Shown: positions 32,460-42,033 of the stretch, piece by piece
Layout: each line of letters opens with the position of its first letter
Position numbering within the stretch: the first letter of the stretch is position 1
Assembly (NCBI GenBank): GCA_965140405.1
Contig: OZ223208.1
Span: 2,046,001 to 2,110,000, forward strand
Source of the DNA: G963556115 sp963666605
GTDB lineage: Bacteria; Planctomycetota; SZUA-567
Direction of reading: 5' to 3'
Length of the DNA: 64,000 nt
The notes under the pieces: generated by a model
What the model was told of the DNA's origin: nothing
Seen by the model: the letters and a program-made list of their open reading frames with translations, nothing else
Database searches by the model: none
Program-made: the position numbers and the translations under genes

Positions 32460-34971
32460 TCCAACCAATATGATTATTAGGTTCATTCTCTTCTGTTATG
32501 GCATTATATTCAATGAAATCATCATCATCTTCGCCATCGTACTCATCTTCGCATTCATCATCATACTCATATATTTCTTTAAGCTCAAACTGTTCCATAT
32601 ATATCTTCAATTCATCAGTTTGTGTCTTCATCTCTTCGGTTGCACTTGCTGTCTCTTCTGCGTTTGCTGTATTCTGCATTGTCACGGCGTCAATTTGTGA
32701 TAGACCAATATTTATCTGACCAACACCTTTTGCTTGTTCTTCAGAGGCAGAGGCAATCTCACCAACAAGCTCTGCTGTCTTGCCTATACCTTCAGCAACA
32801 CTATTCAATACTTCTGCTGTTACTGTCGCAACAGTATTACCAGTATTAACCTCTTTGACAACATTCTCAATAAGCTCAGCGGTCTCACCAGCTGCTTTTG
32901 CTGATCTCGCTGCAAGGTTACGCACTTCCTCAGCAACAACAGCAAAACCTTTACCATGTATCCCAGCTCGTGCAGCTTCAACCGCTGCATTCAATGCGAG
33001 TAGATTTGTCTGGAATGCAATATCGTCAATTGTTTTAATAACTTTCTGGGTTTCTCCAGCTGACTGTTTTATAACTTCCATGGCTTTTGCGAGGGTGTCC
33101 ATCTTTTCTTTACATTCAAATGTCACAGTGTTTGCTTGTGCTGATAGTTTTCTTGCTTGTTCAGCATTTTTTGCATTTAGGTTTGTTTGTGAACCTAGTT
33201 CTGACATTGACGATGTGATCTCTTCAAGAGATGCTGCTTGGGATGTTGCTCCATCAGAGAGCGACTTTGTTGCGTAACTGATCTGCCCTGATCCATTGGA
33301 AACGCTTTCTACAGTCTCTGTAACTTGGTGGAGAGCATTGTTCACTTGTTCTATCATATGTGAAAGATTAATATTCATAAGGTCTTTTTTACCTTTGATA
33401 TTTACTTCAGTCTGCCACATTCCAGATGACAATTTTTGGGCAATTTCGTTGATTGTTTTGTAGTCACTAAGAATGCTGTCTGCAACCTTGAATAATTCAC
33501 CTATCTCATCGGCTCTATTAATTTGTTGATCATTAATTACTAATGAAATATCACCTTCTTTAACAAGAATATTTTGTATTTCAAGAACATTAGATATTCC
33601 ACGGGAAACTCCTACTGTAATTGTAATTGCAGTTATAAGTCCTAATATAATACCTACAATACTAATTATAATACCAAAATTAGCTCTATCCCTACTTTTA
33701 CGCACCATTCCATCCATCTCGTTTGAGGTCTCTGCTTCTACAATCAAGACAATTTGTTTGAATGTCTCTCTAATTTGCTTCAAGACTTCGCTTGCCTCTG
33801 GCTCGGAGACAGTATTAATTTTATTGGCTATAGCTTGCCATTCGTCAACAAAATAACTATATGCAGATACATTGTTTATTATATCAATTACAGCTGTTTT
33901 GTCATCTTCATTGATTAGTAGCTCACTAAGTTGATAGAATTTCTCAAGAGTTCTTTCAATACCGGCAGTTGCTTCTTCTCTAAAAGTTGAACTTCTAGAA
34001 ATGATATAGTTCAAATTATTGATTCTTACATCGGCTATAATGCCAATTTGATCTTTTAGTATTTTTACTACAGTGGAATTTCGCTCAATACTTTCTTGTA
34101 AGCCTATCAAAAGCTTTTGAATTACCGAGGTTAATTCTTTATTTGCTCTAAGCAAGTTCTTTTCTGCTTTTTGAATTTTTTTAGGTTCCTTGAGTTCCTT
34201 AGGGCTACCTTTTGTAAGTCCAATTACTGACTCTCTCAAGTCATTTAAGTATTTTTTTAGAATTAGCCCTTTCATCATATCATCTGAGCTTAAATGATCA
34301 GATATTTCAACTGATTTAAGTAGAGCTTCTGATATTAATTTGTCGAAAGCAGATAATTTTTCTTTTGATTTTGTGCCGTCATCAGATGTTGCTACTAGCC
34401 CATATATTTGACAATCCTGAATAAGTGACTTTAGTTCATTAATACTATCAACCATGTTTATTGTTACGAGCTGATCTTGTTCTTTACGTTCATAAAATGA
34501 ACTCATTTCATTAGAAAGTGAGAGTGCGGACTCATTCATGGCTATCTGTTTGGTATGCTCACTCGCTAATAGCTCACTAAGTCCATTTAATTTCTCCTTA
34601 AAGCTTTGATACTGAATTTCAAGAGTATTCAGTAATTCAATTTCACTGTTATATGAAGAATTCAGAGTGGCAATACGGTTAAAGTTTTCTATTCCTATCT
34701 TTAAATCATCAAGACCTTCATCAATAGACTCATTCATGCTAGTAAAGATTTTGTCATCTCTATCTTTTACATATAAGTTTTGCAAGGCTTGTAAATCTGA
34801 TGATCTAAGAACACCTGCTTCAATATTAAGTAGGGAAGGGAGGTTGTTCTTTGATATCTTTATAATTTCATTATTAACATTACTCAGAGAAGACCAAGCT
34901 AAACCTCCAAGAAACCCAACGATTAATATTAGACCTAAAAAGCCGATACCGATTTTATGTACTAGTCTCAT
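32452..34971 (-). CDS. Methyl-accepting chemotaxis protein with long helical sensor
   Basis: An 839-residue chemoreceptor with a membrane helix at about 8-28. It has a large, mostly helical periplasmic region (about 30-420) without Cache signatures, suggesting a four-helix-bundle type sensor. A second membrane helix lies near 430-455 (IIISIVGIILGLITAITI), followed by HAMP and a signalling domain whose tip reads DDIAFQTNLLALNAAVEA. The C-terminal 45 residues are extremely acidic (DDECEDEYDGEDDDD), which is unusual for receptors. The ATG at 34971 gives a clean N-terminus; the upstream TTG at 34986 is the alternative. There are no che genes nearby. Confidence 0.92.
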   Translation of the reverse strand: MRLVHKIGIGFLGLILIVGFLGGLAWSSLSNVNNEIIKISKNNLPSLLNIEAGVLRSSDLQALQNLYVKDRDDKIFTSMNESIDEGLDDLKIGIENFNRIATLNSSYNSEIELLNTLEIQYQSFKEKLNGLSELLASEHTKQIAMNESALSLSNEMSSFYERKEQDQLVTINMVDSINELKSLIQDCQIYGLVATSDDGTKSKEKLSAFDKLISEALLKSVEISDHLSSDDMMKGLILKKYLNDLRESVIGLTKGSPKELKEPKKIQKAEKNLLRANKELTSVIQKLLIGLQESIERNSTVVKILKDQIGIIADVRINNLNYIISRSSTFREEATAGIERTLEKFYQLSELLINEDDKTAVIDIINNVSAYSYFVDEWQAIANKINTVSEPEASEVLKQIRETFKQIVLIVEAETSNEMDGMVRKSRDRANFGIIISIVGIILGLITAITITVGVSRGISNVLEIQNILVKEGDISLVINDQQINRADEIGELFKVADSILSDYKTINEIAQKLSSGMWQTEVNIKGKKDLMNINLSHMIEQVNNALHQVTETVESVSNGSGQISYATKSLSDGATSQAASLEEITSSMSELGSQTNLNAKNAEQARKLSAQANTVTFECKEKMDTLAKAMEVIKQSAGETQKVIKTIDDIAFQTNLLALNAAVEAARAGIHGKGFAVVAEEVRNLAARSAKAAGETAELIENVVKEVNTGNTVATVTAEVLNSVAEGIGKTAELVGEIASASEEQAKGVGQINIGLSQIDAVTMQNTANAEETASATEEMKTQTDELKIYMEQFELKEIYEYDDECEDEYDGEDDDDFIEYNAITEENEPNNHIGWND

Positions 34972-35152
34972 GATTTTCCAATTCAATTTAGTATTTATAA
35001 ATTTTCAAAGCTTATACAGTTAAGGGTGCTGATAGCAATGTAATATCAACTATTTATTGGCAATGTTTAGAATATCCTTTGACTAAGAATTGACTATATA
35101 CTGGTCAGAGGCATAATTTAAGAGTACAATACAAATATGCTTAGTCAAATTA

Positions 35153-35392
35153 TTTGCGCAAATTATATAAAAAAATAGCGCAAATAATTATTTACTAGTG
35201 TTGTTTAGTAAAATTATTTTATTCGTAGATACGAGATGAATATTTCAAATATTCGTGATAATGCTATGTAAATAAGATTTTTAGTTATATTTTAGGTTAT
35301 TACATTTATGTATAGTTACATCAATACATTTTAAATATTTAAATTATGCATGGGTTTATTTTACGCAATAAAAATACTTTTGCGCAAATTAT
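35153..35392. repeat. Repeated TTTGCGCAAATTAT elements
   Basis: Identical 14-mers lie at 35153-35166 and 35379-35392. A partial third copy (GCGCAAATAATTA, 35178-35190) sits 12 bp after the first. The core TTTGCGCAAA is a perfect palindrome. The second full copy lies 2 bp before a TTGACA (35395-35400). The pattern fits binding sites for a dimeric regulator. Confidence 0.5.
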
Positions 35393-35583
35393 GTTTGACA
35401 GATTATTGATTTATACCTGAAGCGGTTGCTGAGTTTTATAACTATTAACAGGTTATTAAGGATTTTACATTAAGTTTTGTTATCTTCTTTATTAAAACCT
35501 GTTATTGTGTCAACTTTACTAATGTACATCGATTTATAGGGCTTTTGATCTTATAATTTTACTATAGAATAGAATGTATTTGT

Positions 35584-35602
35584 GTGTCCAGAAACTGGAC
35601 AC
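35584..35602. promoter_or_regulatory. Perfect 8-bp inverted repeat, operator-like
   Basis: GTGTCCAG (35584-35591), AAA, CTGGACAC (35595-35602). No T-run follows on either strand, so a protein-binding site is more likely than a terminator. It lies about 410 bp upstream of the sugar-binding gene. Confidence 0.45.
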
Positions 35603-36011
35603 CGTGTATTAAAAACGTACAGACACTACCTGTACACGTTTATGATTAAAAAACTAAAAATACTGAGTGAAAATTTTATTGTATTTTGTAATCAAAGATA
35701 AGTCTTTATGAAGTCATGTGTTGTGTTGTCGTGCGATTTTAAAATTAATAGTGAGTTTGATGATTCATTGAGTCTGGCATAAGTTTTGTTTATATCAAAA
35801 CATGTTTAATTTCTTATCATTATTCTGATCGGTTACTAGAGTCAGTTCTGTCGCACTGTATAATGAGAAATAATTGAGTAAAGACTATGTGTAATTTGTT
35901 AATATAAAAATGTATTGCATATTACAACATAGTCTGGTGATTATATTTTGTGTGTTGAGTTGTATTCAATACTATTGTTGTTGTTTGTTTATTTTTTGAA
36001 AGGTGTACAAA

Positions 36012-36974
36012 ATGAAAAATCTTGTTTTGGCGTTAATTCTGCTCTCTGTATGTATTTTTTCAACTGCTGATTCTGCAAAAGCTGCTGATCCTGCAAGAAT
36101 TGGTATCACTATTCAGTCTCTTGAAAATAGCTACTGGGCAGGTGTGTTTGGTGAAGTTGAAAAATTGATGCAAGATAAAGGATGGGATTATACTATTCTT
36201 GGTTGCAAAGATAGTTCAGCTACTCAGATTCAACAGATCGAAAATTATATTACTAACGAAGTTGATGTGATCATGGTTCACCCATCAGACCCAAATGCTT
36301 TAGAAGATTATCTAGCTGCTGCTCGTGATAATGGTATCAAAGTAATGTGTTGGGATGATATTATGAAGAACACAGATATTAACTGGGTACTTGATAATGC
36401 TAAGTTGGGTTATGCAATTGGTGGCGCTGCTGCTGACTTTATTAATGCACACTACTCTGAGTCTAACAAAGCTGAAGTTGCTATCATGAATTATCCTCAG
36501 ACACCTATCCTTTTAGATAGAGAAAATGGTATTCTTGCTGCTCTTAAAGACAAAGCTGCAGGAAAATATACTGTTGTAGCTCAACAGCCTGCAATTGATG
36601 CTGCTACAGCTCTTACTAATATGGAATCTATTCTTCAGGCTCACCCAAATGTAAAAGTAGTATGTTCTATCGGTGCAGGTGGAGATATTGGTGCGAACGA
36701 AGTATTTATGTCAAAATTTGATGGTAAAATTCCTGCAGATGTTGGTATCTTCTCAGCTGATGCTACAGAACAACAGTTGGAAGCAATTGTAAATGGTCAA
36801 GCTACAAGAGCATCTGTTGGTTTTGAAGGATCAAATAAAAAGACAGCACAGGCTGTAGTTGATCTATATGCAAAATTAGTGAATGGTGATAAGTTTGCTA
36901 ACAAAGATATCTACCGTCCTCTTCTTGTAATTGATAGTAAGAATGCTGCTGAATATCTTGCTGACTTCAAATAA
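36012..36974 (+). CDS. CUT2 sugar ABC transporter, periplasmic binding protein
   Basis: The 320-residue protein has a signal peptide (MKNLVLALILLSVCIF, cleavage near AKA-AD). A type I periplasmic-binding fold of the ribose/galactose-binding family follows (RIGITIQSLENSYW at the start of strand 1, DVIMVHPSD, VMCWDD, LDNAKLGYAIGG, VVCSIGAGGDIGANE). It delivers a pentose, hexose or polyol to the RbsA/RbsC-like proteins encoded next. The ATG at 36012 has AAAGG 8 nt upstream. It is first of a transporter operon, followed by a hairpin before the ATPase gene that may keep binding-protein mRNA more abundant. The downstream SDR and polyol dehydrogenases suggest a sugar-alcohol or related substrate. 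Confidence 0.9.
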   Translation: MKNLVLALILLSVCIFSTADSAKAADPARIGITIQSLENSYWAGVFGEVEKLMQDKGWDYTILGCKDSSATQIQQIENYITNEVDVIMVHPSDPNALEDYLAAARDNGIKVMCWDDIMKNTDINWVLDNAKLGYAIGGAAADFINAHYSESNKAEVAIMNYPQTPILLDRENGILAALKDKAAGKYTVVAQQPAIDAATALTNMESILQAHPNVKVVCSIGAGGDIGANEVFMSKFDGKIPADVGIFSADATEQQLEAIVNGQATRASVGFEGSNKKTAQAVVDLYAKLVNGDKFANKDIYRPLLVIDSKNAAEYLADFK

Positions 36975-37113
36975 TAGTCTACAAGCGGTACATGTACTAA
37001 AGCTGTAGGTGAAAACTGTTAAAAGTTTACTGAATAGCATCTGTTACTTAGCTATTTATAATAGATGTTAAGCGTGTTTAGTAGTGAATTACAGAAAAGC
37101 CTCAAATAATATT

Positions 37114-37150
37114 GAAGTAGTCGTTGCGGCATTCATACAACGACTACTTT
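37114..37150 (+). terminator. Intercistronic hairpin between binding-protein and ATPase genes
   Basis: Arms 37114-37126 and 37138-37150 pair over 13 bp with one wobble and can extend outward. It ends about 20 bp before the ATPase start. Such stem-loops after binding-protein genes often cause partial termination or stabilise upstream mRNA. Confidence 0.6.
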
Positions 37151-37169
37151 CAATTTGATGGAGAAAAGA

Positions 37170-38660
37170 ATGGATGAAGATTATGTTTTGCAGTTAAAGG
37201 GTATAAGAAAAGAGTACCCTGGTGTAATTGCATTGAAAAATGTCTCACTTGAAATTAAAAAGGGTGAAATACTCGGATTAATTGGTGAAAACGGAGCAGG
37301 AAAATCAACTTTGATAAAGACTTGTTCAGGGGCTGTCATACCTACGTCTGGCAAGATTGTAATTAACGGTAAAGAATTTACCGAGATGTCTCCTCATTTA
37401 GCAAAAGAAAATGGTATTGCTATTATTTATCAAGAGTTTAATAACGTTAGTGAACTCTCTGCTGCAGAGAACCTCTTTCTTGGAAATCCTATTAGAAGAG
37501 GGATTATGATTGATAAAAAAGCTATGGAGAGAGAAGCAGCAAAAGCCTTTAAACAATTAAATATAGATATAAACCCTAAAACCTTGGTTGGTGATCTGAC
37601 AGTTGGCTATCAGCAGATGATCGAAATTGCCAAAGCAATTGAGCAAGATGCAAAGGTTTTAATTATGGATGAGCCTTCAGCACCTTTAACAAATGCTGAA
37701 GTAGAGAGCCTCTTCAAAGTTTGCGAGCTCATGAAATCTCGTGGTGTGGCTATAATTTATATTTCTCATAGACTGGAAGAGATTTTAAAACTTACCAACC
37801 GAATTATTGTCTTGCGTGATGGTGAGTATATAGACACTTTGAAAACATCTGAAGCTACAATTGATAAGATGGTTCAATTGATGGTTGGAAGAGAGTTGAA
37901 GGATGTGTTCCCATCAAGAAGACCACTAGATCAGAACAGTGAAGTTTTCTTCTCTGCAAAAAATGTCAGTGGTAATGGTAATGTAGATATAAATCTGGAT
38001 ATTAAAAAAGGTGAAGTTGTAGGGCTTAGTGGACTTGTCGGTGCTGGACGAACTGAGTTTGCTCAAATGATATTTGGGTCTGTTCATAAAACTGAAGGGC
38101 ACTTTTTTCTCAATGGTCAAGAGATAGACCCTAAGTCTCCTCGTGAGGCTATCGATTTAGGAATTGCTCTCGTTGCCGAAGACAGAAAACGACATGGAGC
38201 ATTGCTTGATATCTCTATAAAGAATAATATTAGTATGCCAATTTATAAGAGAATTTCAAAAGTATCAGTTATTGATGGGAGAGAAGAAAAAAGGATCTCT
38301 GAGAGATATAGAAAAGACCTTTTAATCAAGACTCCTTCAATTGATCAAAAAGTAAAGAATTTGAGTGGTGGTAACCAGCAGAAGGTTATTTTGGGAAAAT
38401 GGCTGGCAGCAAATTCTGAGTTTATTATATTAGATGAACCTACGCGTGGTATTGATATAGGTGCAAAATTTGAAATCTATAAGCTTATTAATAAATTAGT
38501 AGAGCTTGGAAAAACAGTCTTGCTAATCTCATCTGAAATGGAAGAGTTAATAGGCATGTCTGATAGAATTGTTGTGTTTGCTGGTGGTAAAATTACTGGT
38601 GAACTGAATCGAGGTGAATTTGACCAGAATTTAATTATGAAACTGGCAGCTGATATTTAG
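37170..38660 (+). CDS. CUT2 sugar ABC transporter ATPase, RbsA-like, two NBDs
   Basis: A 496-residue tandem ATPase. NBD1 has Walker A GENGAGKST (about residue 36-44), the degenerate signature LTVGYQQ typical of RbsA, and Walker B LIMDEPS. NBD2 has the degenerate Walker A GLVGAGRTE, the signature LSGGNQQK and Walker B ILDEPTRGIDIGAK. This arrangement defines sugar-importer ATPases of the CUT2 class. The ATG at 37170 follows GGAG by 6 nt; earlier in-frame TTG and ATG codons lie in the hairpin flank. The permease gene starts 12 bp after its stop. Confidence 0.94.
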   Translation: MDEDYVLQLKGIRKEYPGVIALKNVSLEIKKGEILGLIGENGAGKSTLIKTCSGAVIPTSGKIVINGKEFTEMSPHLAKENGIAIIYQEFNNVSELSAAENLFLGNPIRRGIMIDKKAMEREAAKAFKQLNIDINPKTLVGDLTVGYQQMIEIAKAIEQDAKVLIMDEPSAPLTNAEVESLFKVCELMKSRGVAIIYISHRLEEILKLTNRIIVLRDGEYIDTLKTSEATIDKMVQLMVGRELKDVFPSRRPLDQNSEVFFSAKNVSGNGNVDINLDIKKGEVVGLSGLVGAGRTEFAQMIFGSVHKTEGHFFLNGQEIDPKSPREAIDLGIALVAEDRKRHGALLDISIKNNISMPIYKRISKVSVIDGREEKRISERYRKDLLIKTPSIDQKVKNLSGGNQQKVILGKWLAANSEFIILDEPTRGIDIGAKFEIYKLINKLVELGKTVLLISSEMEELIGMSDRIVVFAGGKITGELNRGEFDQNLIMKLAADI

Positions 38661-38672
38661 GAGGCATTATCG

Positions 38673-39620
38673 ATGAAGCATAATAATAAAAATTTTATTA
38701 AAAGGAACGCTATTTGGCTTGTTCTTATACTACTAGTTATTACTTTTACATTGGCTAATCCTAGATTCTTGTCAATGAATAATCTCTTTACCGTTGCGAG
38801 ACAGGTGTCAATGTACGGAATAGCTTCAATTGGTATGACCTTTGTTATACTTATTGCTGGTATTGACCTTTCTATTGGTTCCATTATCACAGTTGTAAAT
38901 GTTGTCTGTGCCTATTTAATGGTAAAGTGTGGGTACGGTATAACCGCAGCAATAACTTTGTCACTCTTGCTATCAGTTGTTATTGGGCTGTTTAATAGTG
39001 TGTTGATTTCTACAATTGGTATACCTTCAATTATAGCAACTTTTGCCACCCAGACTGTTGTTGCTGGTGCCGCTTATTTAATATCTGGTGGAGTTCCAAT
39101 TTATGGATTTGATCCAAGCTTTAAAATAATTGGTCAAGGATATATAGGACCAGTTCCTGTTCCTGTTGTTATTATGGTAGTGTGTTTTCTTCTTGGTTCA
39201 TTTATTCTTAATAAGACCTACTTTGGACGATACTTCTATGCTGTTGGTGGTAATGAAGAAGCTTCGAAACTTTCTGGTATACAGGTTGGTAAAATTAAGT
39301 ATTTAATTTATGCTCTTTCTGGACTTTTTGCAGGGCTTGCAGGTATTGTAATGCTATCACGTACAAACTCTGCACAGCCAACAGCAGGTCTTGGGTATGA
39401 GTTTGATGTTATTACGTGTGTAGTCTTAGGTGGAGTTTCTATATCTGGGGGATACGGTAAAATCTCAGGGGTGTTGGCTGGTGTTCTAATCATCGGTGTT
39501 CTGACAAATGGTATGATTCTATTAAATATAAGTGATTATACTCAGATGGTCGTGAAGGGTATGGTTCTTATTATTGCAGTAGGATTTGATACTATTCAGA
39601 AAAAGCGAGTCATTAAATAG
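38673..39620 (+). CDS. CUT2 sugar ABC transporter permease, RbsC-like
   Basis: The 315-residue permease has eight to ten hydrophobic segments and the family markers GIDLSIGSI (about residue 65-73), GIPSIIATFATQ, YFYAVGGNEEASKLSGI (about 187-203) and VLGGVSISGGYG. It forms the membrane channel for the 36012-38660 system. GGAGG lies just before its ATG. It closes the transporter operon; the SDR gene begins 169 bp later with its own Shine-Dalgarno. Confidence 0.94.
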   Translation: MKHNNKNFIKRNAIWLVLILLVITFTLANPRFLSMNNLFTVARQVSMYGIASIGMTFVILIAGIDLSIGSIITVVNVVCAYLMVKCGYGITAAITLSLLLSVVIGLFNSVLISTIGIPSIIATFATQTVVAGAAYLISGGVPIYGFDPSFKIIGQGYIGPVPVPVVIMVVCFLLGSFILNKTYFGRYFYAVGGNEEASKLSGIQVGKIKYLIYALSGLFAGLAGIVMLSRTNSAQPTAGLGYEFDVITCVVLGGVSISGGYGKISGVLAGVLIIGVLTNGMILLNISDYTQMVVKGMVLIIAVGFDTIQKKRVIK

Positions 39621-39789
39621 GTGTTGATTAATAATTTAGATGTAATAACCACAGAATACATATAGTCTTGTTATTCTGCTATGGATACATGGATTATACT
39701 GTTAGTTATTGCCTAGTCAATTACAGGATAAACAAATCAAATTTAATCTTTAAACTTTATAAAATTAGTCTAATTAATTGGAGAAAAAT

Positions 39790-40566
39790 ATGGGCATAAT
39801 AGAGAAGATGCGCCTTGATGGCAAGGCATCATTTGTTACAGGGGGAGCTAGAGGTATTGGAAGGATGATATCGTTTGCACTTGCTGAAGCTGGTTGTGAT
39901 GTAGCAATTGTTGATATTGATATTGCTGAAGCTGAGAAAACAGCAAAAGAGATAAGTGATAAAGAGGGGGTTCAAACTATAGCAATTAAAGCAGATGTTA
40001 CTAATCAGAATGATGTAGATATGATGCTTGCTACAATTGTTGATAAATTTGGAAAACTTGATTCTGCTTTCTGTAATGCAGGAATTTGCTTGAATGTTTC
40101 ATGTGAAGATATGAGCCTTGAAGAGTGGAAAAAAGTTATTGATATCAATTTGACTGGTGTCTTCCTAACGGCACAGGCTGCTGCAAAACAGATGCTAAAA
40201 CAAGGATATGGTTCTATCATTAATACTGCATCAATGTCAGGGTCAATTGTTAATATTCCACAGCCGCAGTGTTCATATAATGCTTCTAAAGCTGGCGTTA
40301 TGCAGCTTACGAAGTCTATGGCTGTTGAGTTTGCTACTCGTGGGGTTAGAGTAAATAGTATTAGTCCAGGATATATTGGCACTGAACTTATTACAACTTC
40401 AGAAAAACTAAAACCTCTTATCAAAGAATGGGAAGGTATGTCTCCACTTGGTCGCTTGGGTAAGCCTGAGGAATTGCAAGGTATTGCTGTCTATCTTGCT
40501 GGTGATACTAGTTCATTTGCCACTGGATCTGATTTTATCATTGACGGTGCATTTACTTGTGTTTAG
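39790..40566 (+). CDS. Short-chain dehydrogenase/reductase (classical SDR)
   Basis: The 258-residue NAD(P) enzyme has VTGGARGIG (about residue 17-25), DVAIVDID (an Asp at the end of strand 2 suggests NAD preference), CNAGI (about 95-99), catalytic Ser in ASMSGS, YNASK (catalytic Tyr and Lys, about 163-167) and ISPGYIGTEL. Relatives oxidise polyols, gluconates or other secondary alcohols. Its place after a sugar importer suggests it processes the imported compound. The ATG at 39790 follows GGAG by 6 nt. Confidence 0.92.
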   Translation: MGIIEKMRLDGKASFVTGGARGIGRMISFALAEAGCDVAIVDIDIAEAEKTAKEISDKEGVQTIAIKADVTNQNDVDMMLATIVDKFGKLDSAFCNAGICLNVSCEDMSLEEWKKVIDINLTGVFLTAQAAAKQMLKQGYGSIINTASMSGSIVNIPQPQCSYNASKAGVMQLTKSMAVEFATRGVRVNSISPGYIGTELITTSEKLKPLIKEWEGMSPLGRLGKPEELQGIAVYLAGDTSSFATGSDFIIDGAFTCV

Positions 40567-40893
40567 TTTAAACTTTAGTGCTGGCGTACTAGTTTTGAGT
40601 TACTATGGTTACGCCTATTAGAGTTAAATTTATAGTGATTATATAATTGAATTATAATTTGTGTTAATCAATATGAATTACGAATACTATAAAAGATGGA
40701 GCCGAATAAATTTATATGCATTCGGCTCTTTTATTTAAAATTTGGTAATAATTGAAATTAGTTTGTTGGTTTTAAATATGCTTTGCTGTTGCTATAAGTG
40801 ATAATTATTTAGTCTGTGTTACTTATAAAAAATATAATTAGTTATATCACGAGTTACTTTGATATTTAAACATTACTAAAAGAAAGGCCGATT
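40567..40893. other. Intergenic region of 327 bp
   Basis: It holds the terminator at 40699-40735 and AT-rich sequence before the zinc dehydrogenase gene. No ORF or clear operator was seen. Confidence 0.5.
40699..40735 (+). terminator. Intrinsic terminator downstream of the SDR gene
   Basis: Arms 40699-40707 and 40720-40728 pair perfectly (9 bp, GC-rich) and are followed by a T-rich run. Confidence 0.8.
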
Positions 40894-41916
40894 ATGCGTG
40901 GAGCAAGATTTTATGGAAAACATGATATACGAATTGAAGAGTTTGAAATTGGAACGCTGGCTCCTGATGAGGTTATAGTAGAGGTTAAATATTGTGGTAT
41001 TTGCGGTACTGATGTGCATGTTTATGAGGGTGGTGGTGGTTCCTCAGATATCACACTACCAGTCGTTCCGGGGCATGAGTTTAGTGGTGTTGTAAACAGT
41101 GTCGGTGTTGACGTTAAAGACTTTGCTGTTGGTGATAGGGTCTGTGTTGATCCTAACGATATGTGTGGCTACTGTGAGTTTTGTCAGTCTGGGCGTAGTG
41201 CATTTTGCAATAATCATGTAGCTATTTGTCAGACAATAGATGGTGGTTTTGCTGAAAAAGTAAAAGTTAGGCAGAAACAGGTTTACAAAATAGGTGAGTT
41301 ATCTTTTGAAGAGGCTGCCATGATTGAACCTCTATCATGTTGTCTCAATACTTTTGACGTGTTTAATATTCGTCTTGGAGACACTTATCTTATAATTGGA
41401 GCAGGACCGATAGGCCTTCTTACAATTCAGTTAGCTCGGATTGCAGGAGCAAGTTTTATTGCAGTTGCAGAGCTTCAACCTAAGAACCAACAGAAAGCAA
41501 GACAAGTTGGCGCTGATTTGGTCTTCAATCCACTTGAGGATGATTTGTATTCTCTATTAAAAGAAAATCAAATTACAAATCTTGATAAAATAATTGAGTG
41601 TGTCGGCTCTACGAAGACTCAGGATTATGCAATCAATGTTGCAGGGAAGGGCTGTGAAGTAATGTTCTTTGGGCTTACTGATCCTGATGCAGAGTTGAAG
41701 ATAAAGCCTTTTGATCTGTTCAGAAATCAAATTTCTGTCTTCAGTTCATTTATTAACCCATATACATTTAAGCCTGCAGTTGATTTGGCTGTACATGGTA
41801 AGGTTGATTTGAAAACAATAATGGACAGGGTCATCCCATTAGGAGAATTAACTCAAGTACTATCTGATCAATCACTTCGAAGTAATGGTAAAGTTCTTGT
41901 TGATCCCCATAAATAG
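40894..41916 (+). CDS. Zinc-dependent polyol/alcohol dehydrogenase (MDR family)
   Basis: The 340-residue medium-chain dehydrogenase has the catalytic zinc Cys in CGICGTDVH (about residue 35-43), the GHEFSG motif (about 63-68), the four-Cys structural zinc lobe (C..CEFC..C, about 90-106), and the NAD loop GAGPIGLL (about 169-176). It resembles sorbitol, threonine or butanediol dehydrogenases. The substrate is unresolved, but the company of a sugar importer and SDR favours a polyol. It is preceded by AAAGG. A second zinc dehydrogenase gene follows 117 bp downstream. Confidence 0.9.
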   Translation: MRGARFYGKHDIRIEEFEIGTLAPDEVIVEVKYCGICGTDVHVYEGGGGSSDITLPVVPGHEFSGVVNSVGVDVKDFAVGDRVCVDPNDMCGYCEFCQSGRSAFCNNHVAICQTIDGGFAEKVKVRQKQVYKIGELSFEEAAMIEPLSCCLNTFDVFNIRLGDTYLIIGAGPIGLLTIQLARIAGASFIAVAELQPKNQQKARQVGADLVFNPLEDDLYSLLKENQITNLDKIIECVGSTKTQDYAINVAGKGCEVMFFGLTDPDAELKIKPFDLFRNQISVFSSFINPYTFKPAVDLAVHGKVDLKTIMDRVIPLGELTQVLSDQSLRSNGKVLVDPHK

Positions 41917-42033
41917 CACTAATAAATAGTGAATCACTTTTGTGAACTCCAAGGTCTGCTATAGATATGAATGAGGGAGAGTTTCTTTGTAATTAGTCTG
42001 GTATTAGTATAACTTTTTTTGAAAGGTAACAAT

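Larger units (their letters stand above)
34972..36011. other. Gene-poor region of 1.04 kb with repeats and palindromes
   Basis: No ORF with a credible start is seen. The region lies between a chemoreceptor (-) and a sugar-binding gene (+). It contains repeated TTTGCGCAAATTAT elements, a perfect palindrome at 35584-35602, and an imperfect inverted repeat at 35613-35641 (AAACGTACAG with CTGTACACGTTT). A TATAAT lies at 35859-35864, about 150 bp before the binding-protein start. It could be a complex regulatory region or encode a small RNA. Confidence 0.5.

Noticed and set aside
35153..35392. CRISPR-like array from the TTTGCGCAAATTAT repeats
   Set aside because: Only two full copies and one partial, too short, unequal spacing, and no cas genes.
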